Shown: piece after piece, positions 33,548-48,500 of the stretch
How the letters are laid out: every line of letters begins with the position of its first letter
How positions within the stretch are numbered: the first letter of the stretch is position 1
Origin: Sipunculus nudus
Taxonomy: Eukaryota > Annelida > Sipuncula > Golfingiida > Sipunculidae
Assembly (NCBI GenBank): GCA_026874595.1
Contig: CM049316.1
Location: 4,974,339 to 5,038,338, forward strand
DNA length: 64,000 nucleotides
Direction: 5' to 3'
The notes under the pieces: model-generated
Told to the model about the DNA's origin: nothing
The model's database searches: none
What the model saw: only the letters and a program-made list of their open reading frames with translations
Made by a program: the position numbers and the translations under genes

Positions 33548-36500
33548 AGAGACGAGGACGAGGGGAAACATAAAGAGACGAGGACAAGGGGAAACAAAAA
33601 GAGACGAGGACAAGGGAAAACATTAAGAGGCGAGGACAAGGGAAAACATTAAGAGACAAGGACAAGGGAAAACATTAAGAGGCGAGGACAAGGGGAAACA
33701 TTAAGAGACGAGGGGAAACATTAAGAGACAAGGACGAGGAGAAACATTATGAGACAAGGGGAAACATTAAGAGACGAGGACAAGGGGAAACATTAAGAGA
33801 CGAGGACATGGGAAAACATTAAGAGGCGAGGACAAGGGAAAACATTAAGAGGCGAGGACAAGGGGAAACATTAAGAGACGAGGGGAAACATTAAGAGACA
33901 AGGACGAGGAGAAACATTATGAGACGAGGGGAAACATTAAGAGACGAGGACAAGGGGAAACATTAAGAGACGAGGACATGGGAAAACATTAAGAGGCGAG
34001 GACAAGGGGAAACATTAAGAGACAAAGACAAGGGAAAACATTAAGAGACTAATACAAAGGAAAACATTAAGAGGCGAGGACAAGGCGAAACATTAAGAGG
34101 CGAGGACAAGGGGAAACATTAAGAGACGAGGGGAAACATTAAGAGACAAGGACGAGGAGAAACATTAAGAGACGAGGAGGAACATTAAGAGACGAGGGGA
34201 AACATTAAGAGACGAGGACGAAGGGAAAAATTATGAGACGAGGGAAACATTAAGACACGAAAACAAGGAGAAACATTAAGAGACAAGGACAAGGGAAAAC
34301 ATTTAGAGACGAAGACAAGGGGAAACATTAAGAGACGAGGGGAAACATTAAGAGACAAGGACGAGGAGAAACATTAAGATAAGAGGGGAAACATTAAGAG
34401 ACGAGGACAAGGGGAAACATTTAGAGACGAGGGGAAACATTTAGAGACGAGGACATGGGGGAATCATTAAGAGGCAAGGAAAAAGGGAAACATTAAGAGA
34501 CGAGGAGAAACATTAAGAGACAAGGACGAGGAGAAACATTAAGAGACAAGGACGAGGGGAAACATTAAGAGACAAGGACACAGGGAAATATTAAGAGACG
34601 AGGACAAGGGGAAACATTAAGAGACGAGGACAAAGTGAAACATTAAGAGACAAGGGCAAAGGGAAACATTAAGAGACAAGGACAAGGGGAAAAATTATGA
34701 GACGAGGGAAACATTAAGACACGAAAACAAGGAGAAACATTAAGAGACAAGGACAAGGGAAAACATTTAGAGACGAAGACAAGGGGAAACATTAAGAGAC
34801 GAGGGGAAACATTAAGAGACAAGGACGAGGAGAAACATTAAGAGACGAGGGGAAACATTAAGAGACGAGGACAAGGGGAAACATTAAGAGACGAGGACAA
34901 AGGGAAACATTAATAGACAAGGGCAAGGGGAAACATTAATAGACAAGGACAAGGGAAAACATTAAGTGGCGAAGACAAGGGGAAACATTAAGAGACGAGG
35001 GGAAATATTTAGAGCTTAGGCGAGGGGAAACATTAAGAGACGAGGGAAACATTCAGAGACAAGGACGAGGAGAAACATTAAGAGACGAGGACAAGGGGAA
35101 ACATTAAGAGACGAGGTAAAGGGGAAACATTAAATGACGAGGGGAAACATTAAGAGACGAGGATAAGGGGAAACATTTAGAGACGAGGGGAAACATTAAC
35201 AGACGAGGACAAGGGGAAACATTAAGAGACGAGGACAAAGTGAAACATTAAGAGACAAGGGCAAAGGGAAACATTAAGAGACAAGGACAAGGGGAAACAT
35301 TAAGAGACGAGGGGAAACATTAAGAGACGAGGGGAACATTAAGAGACTTGGGGAAACATTAGGAGACAAGGACAAGGGAAAACATTAAGAGACGAGGACA
35401 AGGGAAAACATTAAGAGGCGAGGACAAGGGAAAACATTGAGAGACAAGGACAAGGGAAAACATTAAGAGGCGAGGACAAGGGGAAACATTAAGAGACGAG
35501 GACAAAGGGAAACATTAAGAGACAAGGGGAAACATTGAGAGACAAGGACAAGGGAAAACATTAGGAGGCGAGGACAAGGAAAAACATTAAGAGACAAAGA
35601 CAAGGGAAAACATTAAGAAACAAAGACAAGGGAAAACATTAAGAGGCGAGGACAAGGCGAAACATTAAGAGACGATGGGAAACATTAAGAGACAAGGACG
35701 AGGAGAAACATTAAGAGACGAGGGGAAACATTAAGAGACGAGGACAAGGGGAAACATTAAGAGACGAGGGGAAACATTAAGAGACAAGGACGAGGAGAAA
35801 CATTAAGAGAATAGGGGAAACATTAAGAGACGAGGACAAGGGGAAACATTAAGAGACGAGAACAAAGGGAATCATTAAGAGACAAGGACAAGGTAAAACA
35901 TTAAGAGGCGAGGACAAGGGAAAACATTAAGAGGCGAGGACAAGGGAAAACATTAGAGACAAGGACAAGGAAAAACATTAAGAGGCGAGGACAAGGAAAA
36001 CATTAAGAGACAAGGACAAGGGAAAACATTAAGAGGCGAGGACAAGGAAAAACATTAAGAGACAAAAACAAGGGAAAACATAAAGAGGCGAGGACAAGGC
36101 GAAACATTAAGAGACGAGGGGAAACATTAAGAGACAAGGACGAGGAGACACATTAAGAGACGAGGACAAGGGGAAACATTTAGAGACGAGGGGAAACATT
36201 AACAGACGAGGACAAGGGGAAACATTAAGAGACGAGGACAAAGGGAAACATTAATAGACAAGGGCAAGGGGAAACATTAAGAGACAAGGACAAGGGAAAA
36301 CATTAAGAGGCGAAGACAAGGGGAAACATTAAGAGACGAGGGGAAATATTTAGAGCTTGGGCGAGGGGAAACATTAAGAGACGAGGGAAACATTCAGAGA
36401 CAAGGACGAGAAGAAACATTAAGAGACGAGGTAAAGGGGAAACATTAAGAGACGAGGGGAAACATTAAGAGACGAGGACAAGGGGAAACATTTAGAGACG

Positions 36501-39500
36501 AGGGGAAACATTTACAGACGAGGACAAGGGGAAACATTAAGAGACGAAGAAAAAGTGAAACATTAAGAGACAAGGGTAAGGGGAAACATTAAGAGACAAG
36601 GACAAGGGAAAACATTAAGGGGCGAGGACAAGGGAAAACATTAAGAGACGAGGGGAAACATTAAGAGACGAGGGGAACATTAAGAGACTTGGGGAAACAT
36701 TAGGAGACAAGGACAAGGGAAAACATTAAGAGACGAGGACAAGGGAAAACATTAAGAGGCGAGGACAAGGGAAAACATTGATAGACAAGGACAAGGGAAA
36801 ACATTAAGAGGCGAGGACAAGGGGAAACATTAAGAGACGAGGACAAAGGGAAACATTAAGCGACAAGGGGAAACATTGAGAGACAAGGACAAGGGAAAAC
36901 ATTAGGAGGCGAGGACAAGGAAAAACATTAAGAGACAAAGACAAGGGAAAACATTAAGAGACAAAGACAAGGGAAAACATTAAGAGGCGAGGACAAGGCG
37001 AAACATTAAGAGACGATGGGAAACATTAAGAGACAAGGACGAGGAGAAACATTTAGAGACGAGGGGAAACATTAAGAGACGAGGACAAGGGGAAACATTT
37101 AGAGACGAGGGGAAACATTAAGAGACAAGGACGAGGAGAAACATTAAGAGAATAGGGGAAACATTAAGAGACGAGGACAAGGGGAAACATTAAGAGACGA
37201 GGACAAAGGGAATCATTAAGAGACAAGGACAAGGTAAAACATTAAGAGGCGAGGACAAGGGAAAACATTAAGAGGCGAGGACAAGGGAAAACATTAGAGA
37301 CAAGGACAAGGGAAAACATTAAGAGGCGAGGACAAGGGAAAACATTAAGAGACAAGGACAAGGGAAAACATTAAGAGACGAGGACAAGGGAAACATTTAG
37401 AGACGAGGGGAAACATTAAGAGACAAGGACGAGGAGAAACATTAAGAGAATAGGGGAAACATTAAGAGACGAGAACAAGGGGAAACATTAAGAGACGAGG
37501 ACAAAGGGAATCATTAAGAGACAAGGACAAGGGAAAACATTAAGAGGCGAGCACAAGGGAAAACATTAAGAGGCGAGGACAAGGGAAAACATTAGAGACA
37601 AGAACAAGGGAAAACATTAAGAGGCGAGGACAAGGGAAAACATTAAGAGACAAGGACAAGGGAAAATATTAAGAGGCGAGGACAAGGAAAAACATTAAGA
37701 GACAAAAACAAGGGAAAACATAAAGAGGCGAGGACAAGGCGAAACATTAAGACACGAGGGGAAACATTAAGAGACAAGGACGAGGAGAAACATTAAGAGA
37801 CGAGGACAAGGGAAACATTAAGAGACGAGGACAAGGAAAACATTAAGAGACGAGGGGAAACATTAAGAGACGAGGGGAAACTTTAAGAGACGAGGACTTG
37901 GGGAAACATTAAAAGAGGAGGACAAGGGGAAACATTAAGAGACAAGGATAAGGGGAAACATTAAGAGACAAGGACAAGGGAAAACATTAAGAGGCGAGGA
38001 CGAGGGGAAACATTAAGAGACGAGGAGAAACATTAAGGGACGAGAGGAAACATTAAGAGACAAGGACGAGTAGAAACCTTAAGAGACGAGGGGAAACATT
38101 AAGAGACGAGGACAAGGGGAAACATTTAGAGACGAGGGGAAACATTAAGAGACAAGGACGAGGAGAAACATTAAGAGAATAGGGGAAACATTAAGAGACG
38201 AGAACAAAGGGAAACATTAAGAGACGAGGACAAAGGGAATCATTAAGAGACAAGGACAAGGGAAAACATTAAGAGGCGAGGACAAGGGAAAACATTAAGA
38301 GGCGAGGACAAGGGAAAACATTAGAGACAAGGACAAGGGAAAACATTAAGAGGCGAGGACAAGGGAAAACATTAAGAGACAAGTACAAGGGAAAACATTA
38401 AGAGGCGAGGACAAGGAAAAACATTATGAGACAAAAACAAGGGAAAACATAAAGAGGCGAGGACAAGGCGAAACATTAAGAGACGAGGGGAAACATTAAG
38501 AGACAAGGACGAGGGGAAACATTAAGAGACGAGGACAAGGGAAACATTAAGAGACGAGGACAAGGGAAACATTAAGAGACGAGGGGAAACATTAAGAGAC
38601 GAGGGGAAACATTAAGAGACGAGGACTTGGGGAAACATTAAGAGACAAGGACAAGGGGAAACATTAAGAGACGAGGATAAGGGGAAACATTAAGAGACAA
38701 GGACAAGGGAAAACATTAAGAGGCGAGGACGAGGGGAAACATTAAGAGACGAGGAGAAACATTAAGGGACGAGAGGAAACATTAAGAGACAAGGACGAGT
38801 AGAAACCTTAAGAGACGAGGGGAAACATTAAGAGACGAGGACAAGGGGAAACATTTAGAGACGAGGGGAACCATTTAGAGACGAGGGGAAACATTAAGAA
38901 ACGAGGACAAGGGGAAGCATTAAGAGACGAGGGGTAACATTAAGAGACAAGGACAAGGGAAAACATTAAGAGGCGAGGACGAGGGGAAACATTAAGAGAC
39001 GAGGAGAAACATTAAGGGACGAGAGGAAACATTAAGAGACAAGGACGAGTAGAAACCTTAAGAGACGAGGGGAAACATTAAGAGACGAGGACAAGGGGAA
39101 ACATTTAGAGACGAGGGGAAACATTAAGAGACAAGGACGAGTAGAAACCTTAAGAGACGAGGGGAAACATTAAGAGACGAGGACAAGGGGAAACATTTAG
39201 AGACGAGGGGAACCATTTAGAGACGAGGGGAAACATTAAGAAACGAGGACTAGGGGAAGCATTAAGAGACGAGGGGTAACATTAAGAGACGAGGACAAGG
39301 GGAAACATTTAGAGACGAGGGGAAACATAAGGAGACAAGGACGAGGAGAAACATTAAGAGGCGAGGACAAGGGGAAACATTTAGAGACGAGGGGAAACAT
39401 TAAGAGACAAGGACGAGTAGAAACCTTAAGAGACGAGGGGAACCATTTAGAGACGAGGGGAAACATTAAGAAACGAGGACAAGGGGAAGCATTAAGAGAC

Positions 39501-42500
39501 GAGGGGTAACATTAAGAGACGAGGACAAGGGGAAACATTTAGAGACGAGGGGAAACATAAGGAGACAAGGACGAGGAGAAACATTAAGAGGCGAGGACAA
39601 GGGAAAACATTAAAGACTAGAGGGAAAACATTAAGAGGCGAGGACAAGGGAAAACATTAAGAGACAAGGACAAGGGAAAACATTAAGAGACGAGGACAAG
39701 GGAAACATTTAGAGACGAGGGGAAACATTAAGAGACAAGGACGAGGAGAAACATTAAGAGAATAGGGGAAACATTGAGAGACGAGGGTAAACATTAACAG
39801 ACGAGGACAAGGGGAAACATTAAGAGACGAGGACAAAGTGAAACATTAAGAGACAAGGGCAAAGGGAAACTTTAAGAGACAAGGACAAGGGGAAACATTA
39901 AGAGACGAGGGGAAACATTAAGAGACGAGGGGAACATTAAGAGACTTGGGGAAACATTAGGAGACAAGGACAAGGGAAAACATTAAGAGACGAGGACAAG
40001 GGAAAACATTAAGAGGCGAGGACAAGGGAAAACATTGAGAGACAAGGACAAGGGAAAACATTAAGAGGCGAGGACAAGGGGAAACATTAAGAGACGAGGA
40101 CAAAGGGAAACATTAAGCGACAAGGGGAAACATTGAGAGACAAGGACAAGGGAAAACATTAGGAGGCGAGGACAAGGAAAAACATTAAGAGACGAGGGGA
40201 AACATTAAGAGACGAGGGGAACATTAAGAGACTTGGGGAAACATTAGGAGACAAGGACAAGGGAAAACATTAAGAGACGAGGACAAGGGAAAACATTAAG
40301 AGGCGAGGACAAGGGAAAACATTGATAGACAAGGACAAGGGAAAACATTAAGAGGCGAGGACAAGGGGAAACATTAAGAGACGAGGACAAAGGGAAACAT
40401 TAAGCGACAAGGGGAAACATTGAGAGACAAGGACAAGGGAAAACATTAGGAGGCGAGGACAAGGAAAAACATTAAGAGACAAAGACAAGGGAAAACATTA
40501 AGAGACAAAGACAAGGGAAAACATTAAGAGGCGAGGACAAGGCGAAACATTAAGAGACGATGGGAAACATTAAGAGACAAGGACGAGGAGAAACATTTAG
40601 AGACGAGGGGAAACATTAAGAGACGAGGACAAGGGGAAACATTTAGAGACGAGGGGAAACATTAAGAGACAAGGACGAGGAGAAACATTAAGAGAATAGG
40701 GGAAACATTAAGAGACGAGGACAAGGGGAAACATTAAGAGACGAGGACAAAGGGAATCATTAAGAGACAAGGACAAGGTAAAACATTAAGAGGCGAGGAC
40801 AAGGGAAAACATTAAGAGGCGAGGACAAGGGAAAACATTAGAGACAAGGACAAGGGAAAACATTAAGGGGCGAGGACAAGGGAAAACATTAAGAGACAAG
40901 GACAAGGGAAAACATTAAGAGACGAGGACAAGGGAAACATTTAGAGACGAGGGGAAACATTAAGAGACAAGGACGAGGAGAAACATTAAGAGAATAGGGG
41001 AAACATTAAGAGACGAGAACAAGGGAAAACATTAAGAGGCGAGGACAAGGGAAAACATTAAGAGGCGAGGACAAGGGAAAACATTAAGAGACAAGGACAA
41101 GGGAAAATATTAAGAGGCGAGGACAAGGAAAAACATTAAGAGACAAAAACAAGGGAAAACATAAAGAGGCGAGGACAAGGCGAAACATTAAGACACGAGG
41201 GGAAACATTAAGAGACAAGGACGAGGAGAAACATTAAGAGACGAGGACAAGGGAAACATTAAGAGACGAGGACAAGGAAAACATTAAGAGACGAGGGGAA
41301 ACATTAAGAGACGAGGGGAAACTTTAAGAGACGAGGACTTGGGGAAACATTTTAAGAGGAGGACAAGGGGAAACATTAAGAGACAAGGATAAGGGGAAAC
41401 ATTAAGAGACAAGGACAAGGGAAAACATTAAGAGGCGAGGACGAGGGGAAACATTAAGAGACGAGGAGAAACATTAAGGGACGAGAGGAAACATTAAGAG
41501 ACAAGGACGAGTAGAAACCTTAAGAGACGAGGGGAAACATTAAGAGACGAGGACAAGGGGAAACATTTAGAGACGAGGGGAAACATTAAGAGACAAGGAC
41601 GAGGAGAAACATTAAGAGAATAGGGGAAACATTAAGAGACGAGAACAAAGGGAAACATTAAGAGACGAGGACAAAGGGAATCATTAAGAGACAAGGACAA
41701 GGGAAAACATTAAGAGGCGAGGACAAGGGAAAACATTAAGAGGCGAGGACAAGGGAAAACATTAGAGACAAGGACAAGGGAAAACATTAAGAGGCGAGGA
41801 CAAGGGAAAACATTAAGAGACAAGTACAAGGGAAAACATTAAGAGGCGAGGACAAGGAAAAACATTATGAGACAAAAACAAGGGAAAACATAAAAAGGCG
41901 AGGACAAGGCGAAACATTAAGAGACGAGGGGAAACATTAAGAGACAAGGACGAGGGGAAACATTAAGAGACGAGGACAAGGGAAACATTAAGAGACGAGG
42001 ACAAGGGAAACATTAAGAGACGAGGGGAAACATTAAGAGACGAGGGGAAACATTAAGAGACGAGGACTTGGGGAAACATTAAGAGACGAGGATAAGGGGA
42101 AACATTAAGAGACAAGGACAAGGGAAAACATTAAGAGGCGAGGACGAGGGGAAACATTAAGAGACGAGGAGAAACATTAAGGGACGAGAGGAAACATTAA
42201 GAGACAAGGACGAGTAGAAACCTTAAGAGACGAGGGGAAACATTAAGAGACAAGGACAAGGGAAAACATTAAGAGGCGAGGACGAGGGGAAACATTAAGA
42301 GACGAGGAGAAACAATAAGGGACGAGAGGAAACATTAAGAGACAAGGACGAGTAGAAACCTTAAGAGACGAGGGGAAACATTAAGAGACGAGGACAAGGG
42401 GAAACATTTAGAGACGAGGGGAAACATTAAGAGACAAGGACGAGTAGAAACCTTAAGAGACGAGGGGAAACATTAAGAGACGAGGACAAGGGGAAACATT

Positions 42501-45500
42501 TAGAGACGAGGGGAACCATTTAGAGACGAGGGGAAACATTAAGAAACGAGGACAAGGGAAGCATTAAGAGACGAGGGGTAACATTAAGAGACAAGGACGA
42601 GTAGAAACCTTAAGAGACGAGGGGAAACATTAAGAGACGAGGACAAGGGGAAACATTTAGAGACAAGGGGAACCATTTAGAGACGAGGGGAAACATTAAG
42701 AAACGAGGACAAGGGGAAGCATTAAGAGACGAGGGGTAACATTAAGAGACGAGGACAAGGGGAAACATTTAGAGACGAGGGGAAACATAAGGAGACAAGG
42801 ACGAGGAGAAACATTAAGAGGCGAGGACAAGGGAAAACATTAAGATGCGAGGACAAGGGAAAACATTAAGAGGCGAGGACAAGGGAAAACATTAGAGACA
42901 AGGACAAGGGAATACATTAAGAGGCGAGGACAAGGGAAAACATTAAGAGACAAGGACAAGGGAAAACATTAAGAGGCGAGGACAAGGAAAACATTATGAG
43001 ACAAAAACAAGGGAAAACATGAAGAGGCGAGGACAAGGCGAAACATTAAGAGTCGAGGGGAAACATTAAGAGACAAGGACGAGGGGAAACATTAAGAGAC
43101 GAGGACAAGGGAAACATTAAGAGACGAGGACAATGGGAAACATTAAGGGACGAGGACAAGGGAAACATTAGGAGACGAGGACAAGGGAAACATTAAGAGA
43201 CGAAGACAAAGGGAATCATTAAGAGACAAGGACAAGGGAAAACATTAAGATGCGAGGACAAGGGGAAATATTAAGAGGCGAGGGGAAACATTAAGAGACA
43301 AGGACTTGGGGAACCATTAAAAGACGAGGACTTGGGGAAACATTAAGAGACGAGAATAAGGGGAAACATTAAGAGACAATTACAAGGGAAAACATTAAGA
43401 GGCGAGGACAAGGGAAAACATTAAGAGACGAGGACAAGGGAAACATTAAGAGACGAGGGGAAACATTAAGAGACGAGGGGAAACATTAAGAGACGAGGAC
43501 TTGGGGAAACATTAAGAGACAAGGACAAGGGGAAACATTAAGAGGCGAGGACAAGGGGAAACATTAAGAGACGAGGAGAAATATTAAGAGACAAGGACGA
43601 GGAGAAACATTAAGAGAATAGGGGAAACATTAAGAGACGAGGACAAGGGGAAACATTAAGAGACGAGAAAAAAGGGAATCATTAAAAGACGAGAACAAGG
43701 TAAAACATTAAGAGGCGAGGACAAGGGAAAACATTAAGAGGCGAGGACAAGGGGAAACATTAAGAGACGAGGACAAAGGGAATCATTAAGAGACAAGGAC
43801 AAGGGAAAACATTAGGAGGCGAGGACAAGGAAAAACATTAAGAGACAAAGACAAGGGAAAACATTAAGAGACAAAGACAAGGGAAAACATTAAGAGGCGA
43901 GGACAAGGCGAAACATTAAGAGACGATGGTAAACATTAAGAGACAAGGACGAGGAGAAACATTTAGAGACGAGGGGAAACATTAAGAGACGAGGGGAAAC
44001 TTTAAGAGACAAGGACTTGGGGAAACATTAAAAGAGGAGGACAAGGGGAAACATTAAGAGACGAGGATAAGGGGAAACATTAAGAGACAAGGACAAGGGA
44101 AAACATTTAGAGGCGGACAAGGGGAAACATTAAGAGACGAGGATAAGGGGAAACATTAAGAGACAAGGACAAGGGAAAACATTAAGAGGCGAGGACGAGG
44201 GGAAACATTAAGAGACCAGGAGAAACATTAAGGGACGAGAGGAAACATTAACAGACAAGGACGAGTAGAAACCTTAAGAGACGAGGGGAAACATTAAGAG
44301 ACGAGGACAAGGGGAAACATTTAGAGACGAGGGGAACCATTTAGAGACGAGGGGAAACATTAAGAGACGAGGACAAGGGGAAGCATTAAGAGACGAGGGG
44401 TAACATTAAGAGACGAGGACAAGGGGAAACATTTAGAGACGAGGGGAAACATTAAGAGACAAGGAGGAGGAAAAACATTAAGAGAATAGGGGAAACATTA
44501 AGAGACGAGAACAAGGGGAAACATTAAGAGACGAAGACAAAGGGAATCATTAAGAGACAAGGACAAGGGAAAACATTAAGATGCACGGACAAGGGAAAAC
44601 ATTAAGAGGCGAGGACAAGGGAAAACATTAAGAGACAAGGACAAGGGAAAACATTAAGAGGCGAGGACAAGGAAAACATTATGAGACAAAAACAAGGGAA
44701 AACATAAAGAGGCGAGGACTTGGGGAAACATTAAGAGACAAGGACGAGGGGAAACATTAAGAGACGAGGACAAAGGGAATCATTAAGAGACAAGGACAAG
44801 GGAAAACATTAACAGGCGAGCACAAGGGAAAACATTAAGAGGCGAGGACAAGGGAAAACATTAAGAGACAAAAACAAGGGAAAACATAAAGAGGCGAGGA
44901 CAAGGCGAAACATTAAGAGACGAGGGGAAACATTAAGAGACAAAGACGAGGAGAAACATTAAGAGACGAGGACAAGGGAAACATTAAGAGACGAGGACAA
45001 GGGAAATATTAAGAGACGAGGGGAAACATTAAGAGACGAGGGGAAACTTTAAGAGACGAGGACTTGGGGAAACATTAAAAGAGGAGGACAAGGGGAAACA
45101 TTAAGAGACGAGGATAAGGGGAAACATTAAGAGACAAGGACAAGGGAAAACATTAGGAGGCGAGGACGAGGGGAAACATTAAGAGACCAGGAGAAACATT
45201 AAGGGACGAGAGGAAACATTAACAGACAAGGACGAGTAGAAACCTTAAGAGACGAGGGGAAACATTAAGAGACGAGGACAAGGGGAAACATTAAGAGACA
45301 AGGACAAGGGGAAACATTAAGAGGCGAGGACAAGGGGAAACATTAAGAGACGAGGTAAAGGGGAAACATTAAGAGACGAGGGGAATCATTAAGAGACGAG
45401 GACAAGGGGAAACATTTAGAGACGAGGGGAACCATTAAGAGAAAAGGACGAGGGGAAACATTTACAGACGAGGACAAGGGGAAACATTAAGAGACGAGGA

Positions 45501-48500
45501 CAAAGTGAAACATTAAGAGACAAGGGCAAGGGGAAACATTAAGAGACAAGGACAAGGGAAAACATTAAGGGGCGAGGACAAGGGAAAACATTAAGAGACG
45601 AGGGGAAACATTAAGAGACGAGGGGAACATTAAGAGACTTGGGGAAACATTAGGAGACAAGGACAAGGGAAAACATTAAGAGACGAGGACAAGGGAAACA
45701 TTAAGAGGCGAGGACAAGGGAAAACATTGATAGACAAGGACAAGGGAAAACATTAAGAGGCGAGGACAAGGGGAAACATTAAGAGACGAGGACAAAGGGA
45801 AACATTAAGCGACAAGGGGAAACATTGAGAGACAAGGACAAGGGAAAACATTAGGAGGCGAGGACAAGGAAAAACATTAAGAGACAAAGACAAGGGAAAA
45901 CATTAAGAGACAAAGACAAGGGAAAACATTAAGAGGCGAGGACAAGGCGAAACATTAAGAGACGATGGGAAACATTAAGAGACAAGGACGAGGAGAAACA
46001 TTTAGAGACGAGGGGAAACATTAAGAGACGAGGACAAGGGGAAACATTTAGAGACGAGGGGAAACATTAAGAGACAAGGACGAGGAGAAACATTAAGAGA
46101 ATAGGGGAAACATTAAGAGACGAGGACAAGGGGAAACATTAAGAGACGAGGACAAAGGGAATCATTAAGAGACAAGGACAAGGTAAAACATTAAGAGGCG
46201 AGGACAAGGGAAAACATTAAGAGGCGAGGACAAGGGAAAACATTAGAGACAAGGACAAGGGAAAACATTAAGAGGCGAGGACAAGGGAAAACATTAAGAG
46301 GCGAGGACAAGGGAAAACATTAGAGACAAGGACAAGGGAAAACATAAAGAGGCGAGGACAAGGCGAAACATTAAGAGACGAGGGGAAACATTAAGAGACA
46401 AAGACGAGGAGAAACATTAAGAGACGAGGACAAGGGAAACATAAAGAGACGAGGACAAGGGAAACATTAAGAGACGAGGGGAAACATTAAGAGACGAGGG
46501 GAAACTTTAAGAGACGAGGACTTGGGGAAACATTAAAAGAGGAGGACAAGGGGAAACATTAAGAGACGAGGATAAGGGGAAACATTAAGAGACAAGGACA
46601 AGGGAAAACATTAAGAGGCGAGGACGAGGGGAAACATTAAGAGACCAGGAGAAACATTAAGGGACGAGAGGAAACATTAAGAGACAAGGACGAGTAGAAA
46701 CCTTAAGAGACGAGGGGAAACATTAAGAGACGAGGACAAGGGGAAACATTTAGAGACGAGGGGAAACATTAAGAGACAAGGACGAGGAGAAACATTAAGA
46801 GAGTAGGGGAAACATTAAGAGACGAGAACAAGGGGAAACATTAAGAGACGAGGACAAAGGGAATCATTAAGAGACAAGGACAAGGGAAAACATTAAGAGG
46901 CGAGGACAAGGGAAAACATTAGAGACAAGGACAAGGGAAAACATTAAGAGGCGAGGACAAGGGAAAACATTAAGAGACAAGTACAAGGGAAAACATTAAG
47001 AGGCGAGGACAAGGAAAAACATTATGAGACAAAAACAAGGGAAAACATAAAGAGGCGAGGACAAGGCGAAACATTAAGAGACGAGGGGAAACATTAAGAG
47101 ACAAGGACGAGGGGAAACATTAAGAGACGAGGACAAGGGAAACATTAAGAGACGAGGACAAGGGAAACATTAAGAGACGAGGACTTGGGGAAACATTAAG
47201 AGACAAGGACAAGGGGAAACATTAAGAGGCGAGGACAAGGGGAAACATTAAGAGACGAGGAGAAATATTAAGAGACAAGGACGAGGAGAAACATTAAGAG
47301 AATAGGGGAAACATTAAGAGACGAGGACAAGGGGAAACATTAAGAGACGAGAACAAAGGGAATCATTAAGAGACAAGGACAAGGTAAAACATTAAGAGGC
47401 GAGGACAAGGGAAAACATTAAGAGGCGAGGACAAGGGAAAACATTAGAGACAAGGACAAGGAAAAACATTAAGAGGCGAGGACAAGGAAAACATTAAGAG
47501 ACAAGGACAAGGGAAAACATTAAGAGGCGAGGACAAGGAAAACATTATGAGACAAAAACAAGGGAAAACATAAAGAGGCGAGGACTTGGGGAAACATTAA
47601 GAGACAAGGACGAGGGGAAACATTAAGAGACGAGGACAAAGGGAATCATTAAGAGACAAGGACAAGGGAAAACATTAACAGGCGAGCACAAGGGAAAACA
47701 TTAAGAGGCGAGGACAAGGGAAAACATTAAGAGACAAAAACAAGGGAAAACATAAAGAGGCGAGGACAAGGCGAAACATTAAGAGACGAGGGGAAACATT
47801 AAGAGACAAAGACGAGGAGAAACATTAAGAGACGAGGACAAGGGAAACATTAAGAGACGAGGACAAGGGAAATATTAAGAGACGAGGGGAAACATTAAGA
47901 GACGAGGGGAAACTTTAAGAGACGAGGACTTGGGGAAACATTAAAAGAGGAGGACAAGGGGAAACATTAAGAGACGAGGATAAGGGGAAACATTAAGAGA
48001 CAAGGACAAGGGAAAACATTAGGAGGCGAGGACGAGGGGAAACATTAAGAGACCAGGAGAAACATTAAGGGACGAGAGGAAACATTAACAGACAAGGACG
48101 AGTAGAAACCTTAAGAGACGAGGGGAAACATTAAGAGACGAGGACAAGGGGAAACATTTAGAGACGAGGGGAACCATTTAGAGACGAGGGGAAACATTAA
48201 GAGAAGAGGACAAGGGGAGCATTAAGAGACGAGGACGAGGGGAAACATTAAGAGACGAGGACAAGGGAAACATTAAGAGACGAGGACAAGGGAAACATTA
48301 AGAGACGAGGACTTGGGGAAACATTAAGAGACAAGGACAAGGGGAAACATTAAGAGGCGAGGACAAGGGGAAACATTAAGAGACGAGGTAAAGGGGAAAC
48401 ATTAAGAGACGAGGGGAATCATTAAGAGACGAGGACAAGGGGAAACATTTAGAGACGAGGGGAACCATTAAGAGAAAAGGACGAGGGGAAACATTTACAG

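Noticed and set aside
39236-39466. Minus-strand ORF of 76 codons rich in Leu, Phe, Pro and Ser
   Set aside because: It is a translation of the array 2 repeat, as are the ORFs at 33413-33665 and 52879-53064. Monomer lengths of 26 and 20 bp rotate the frame, so no long or conserved protein exists.
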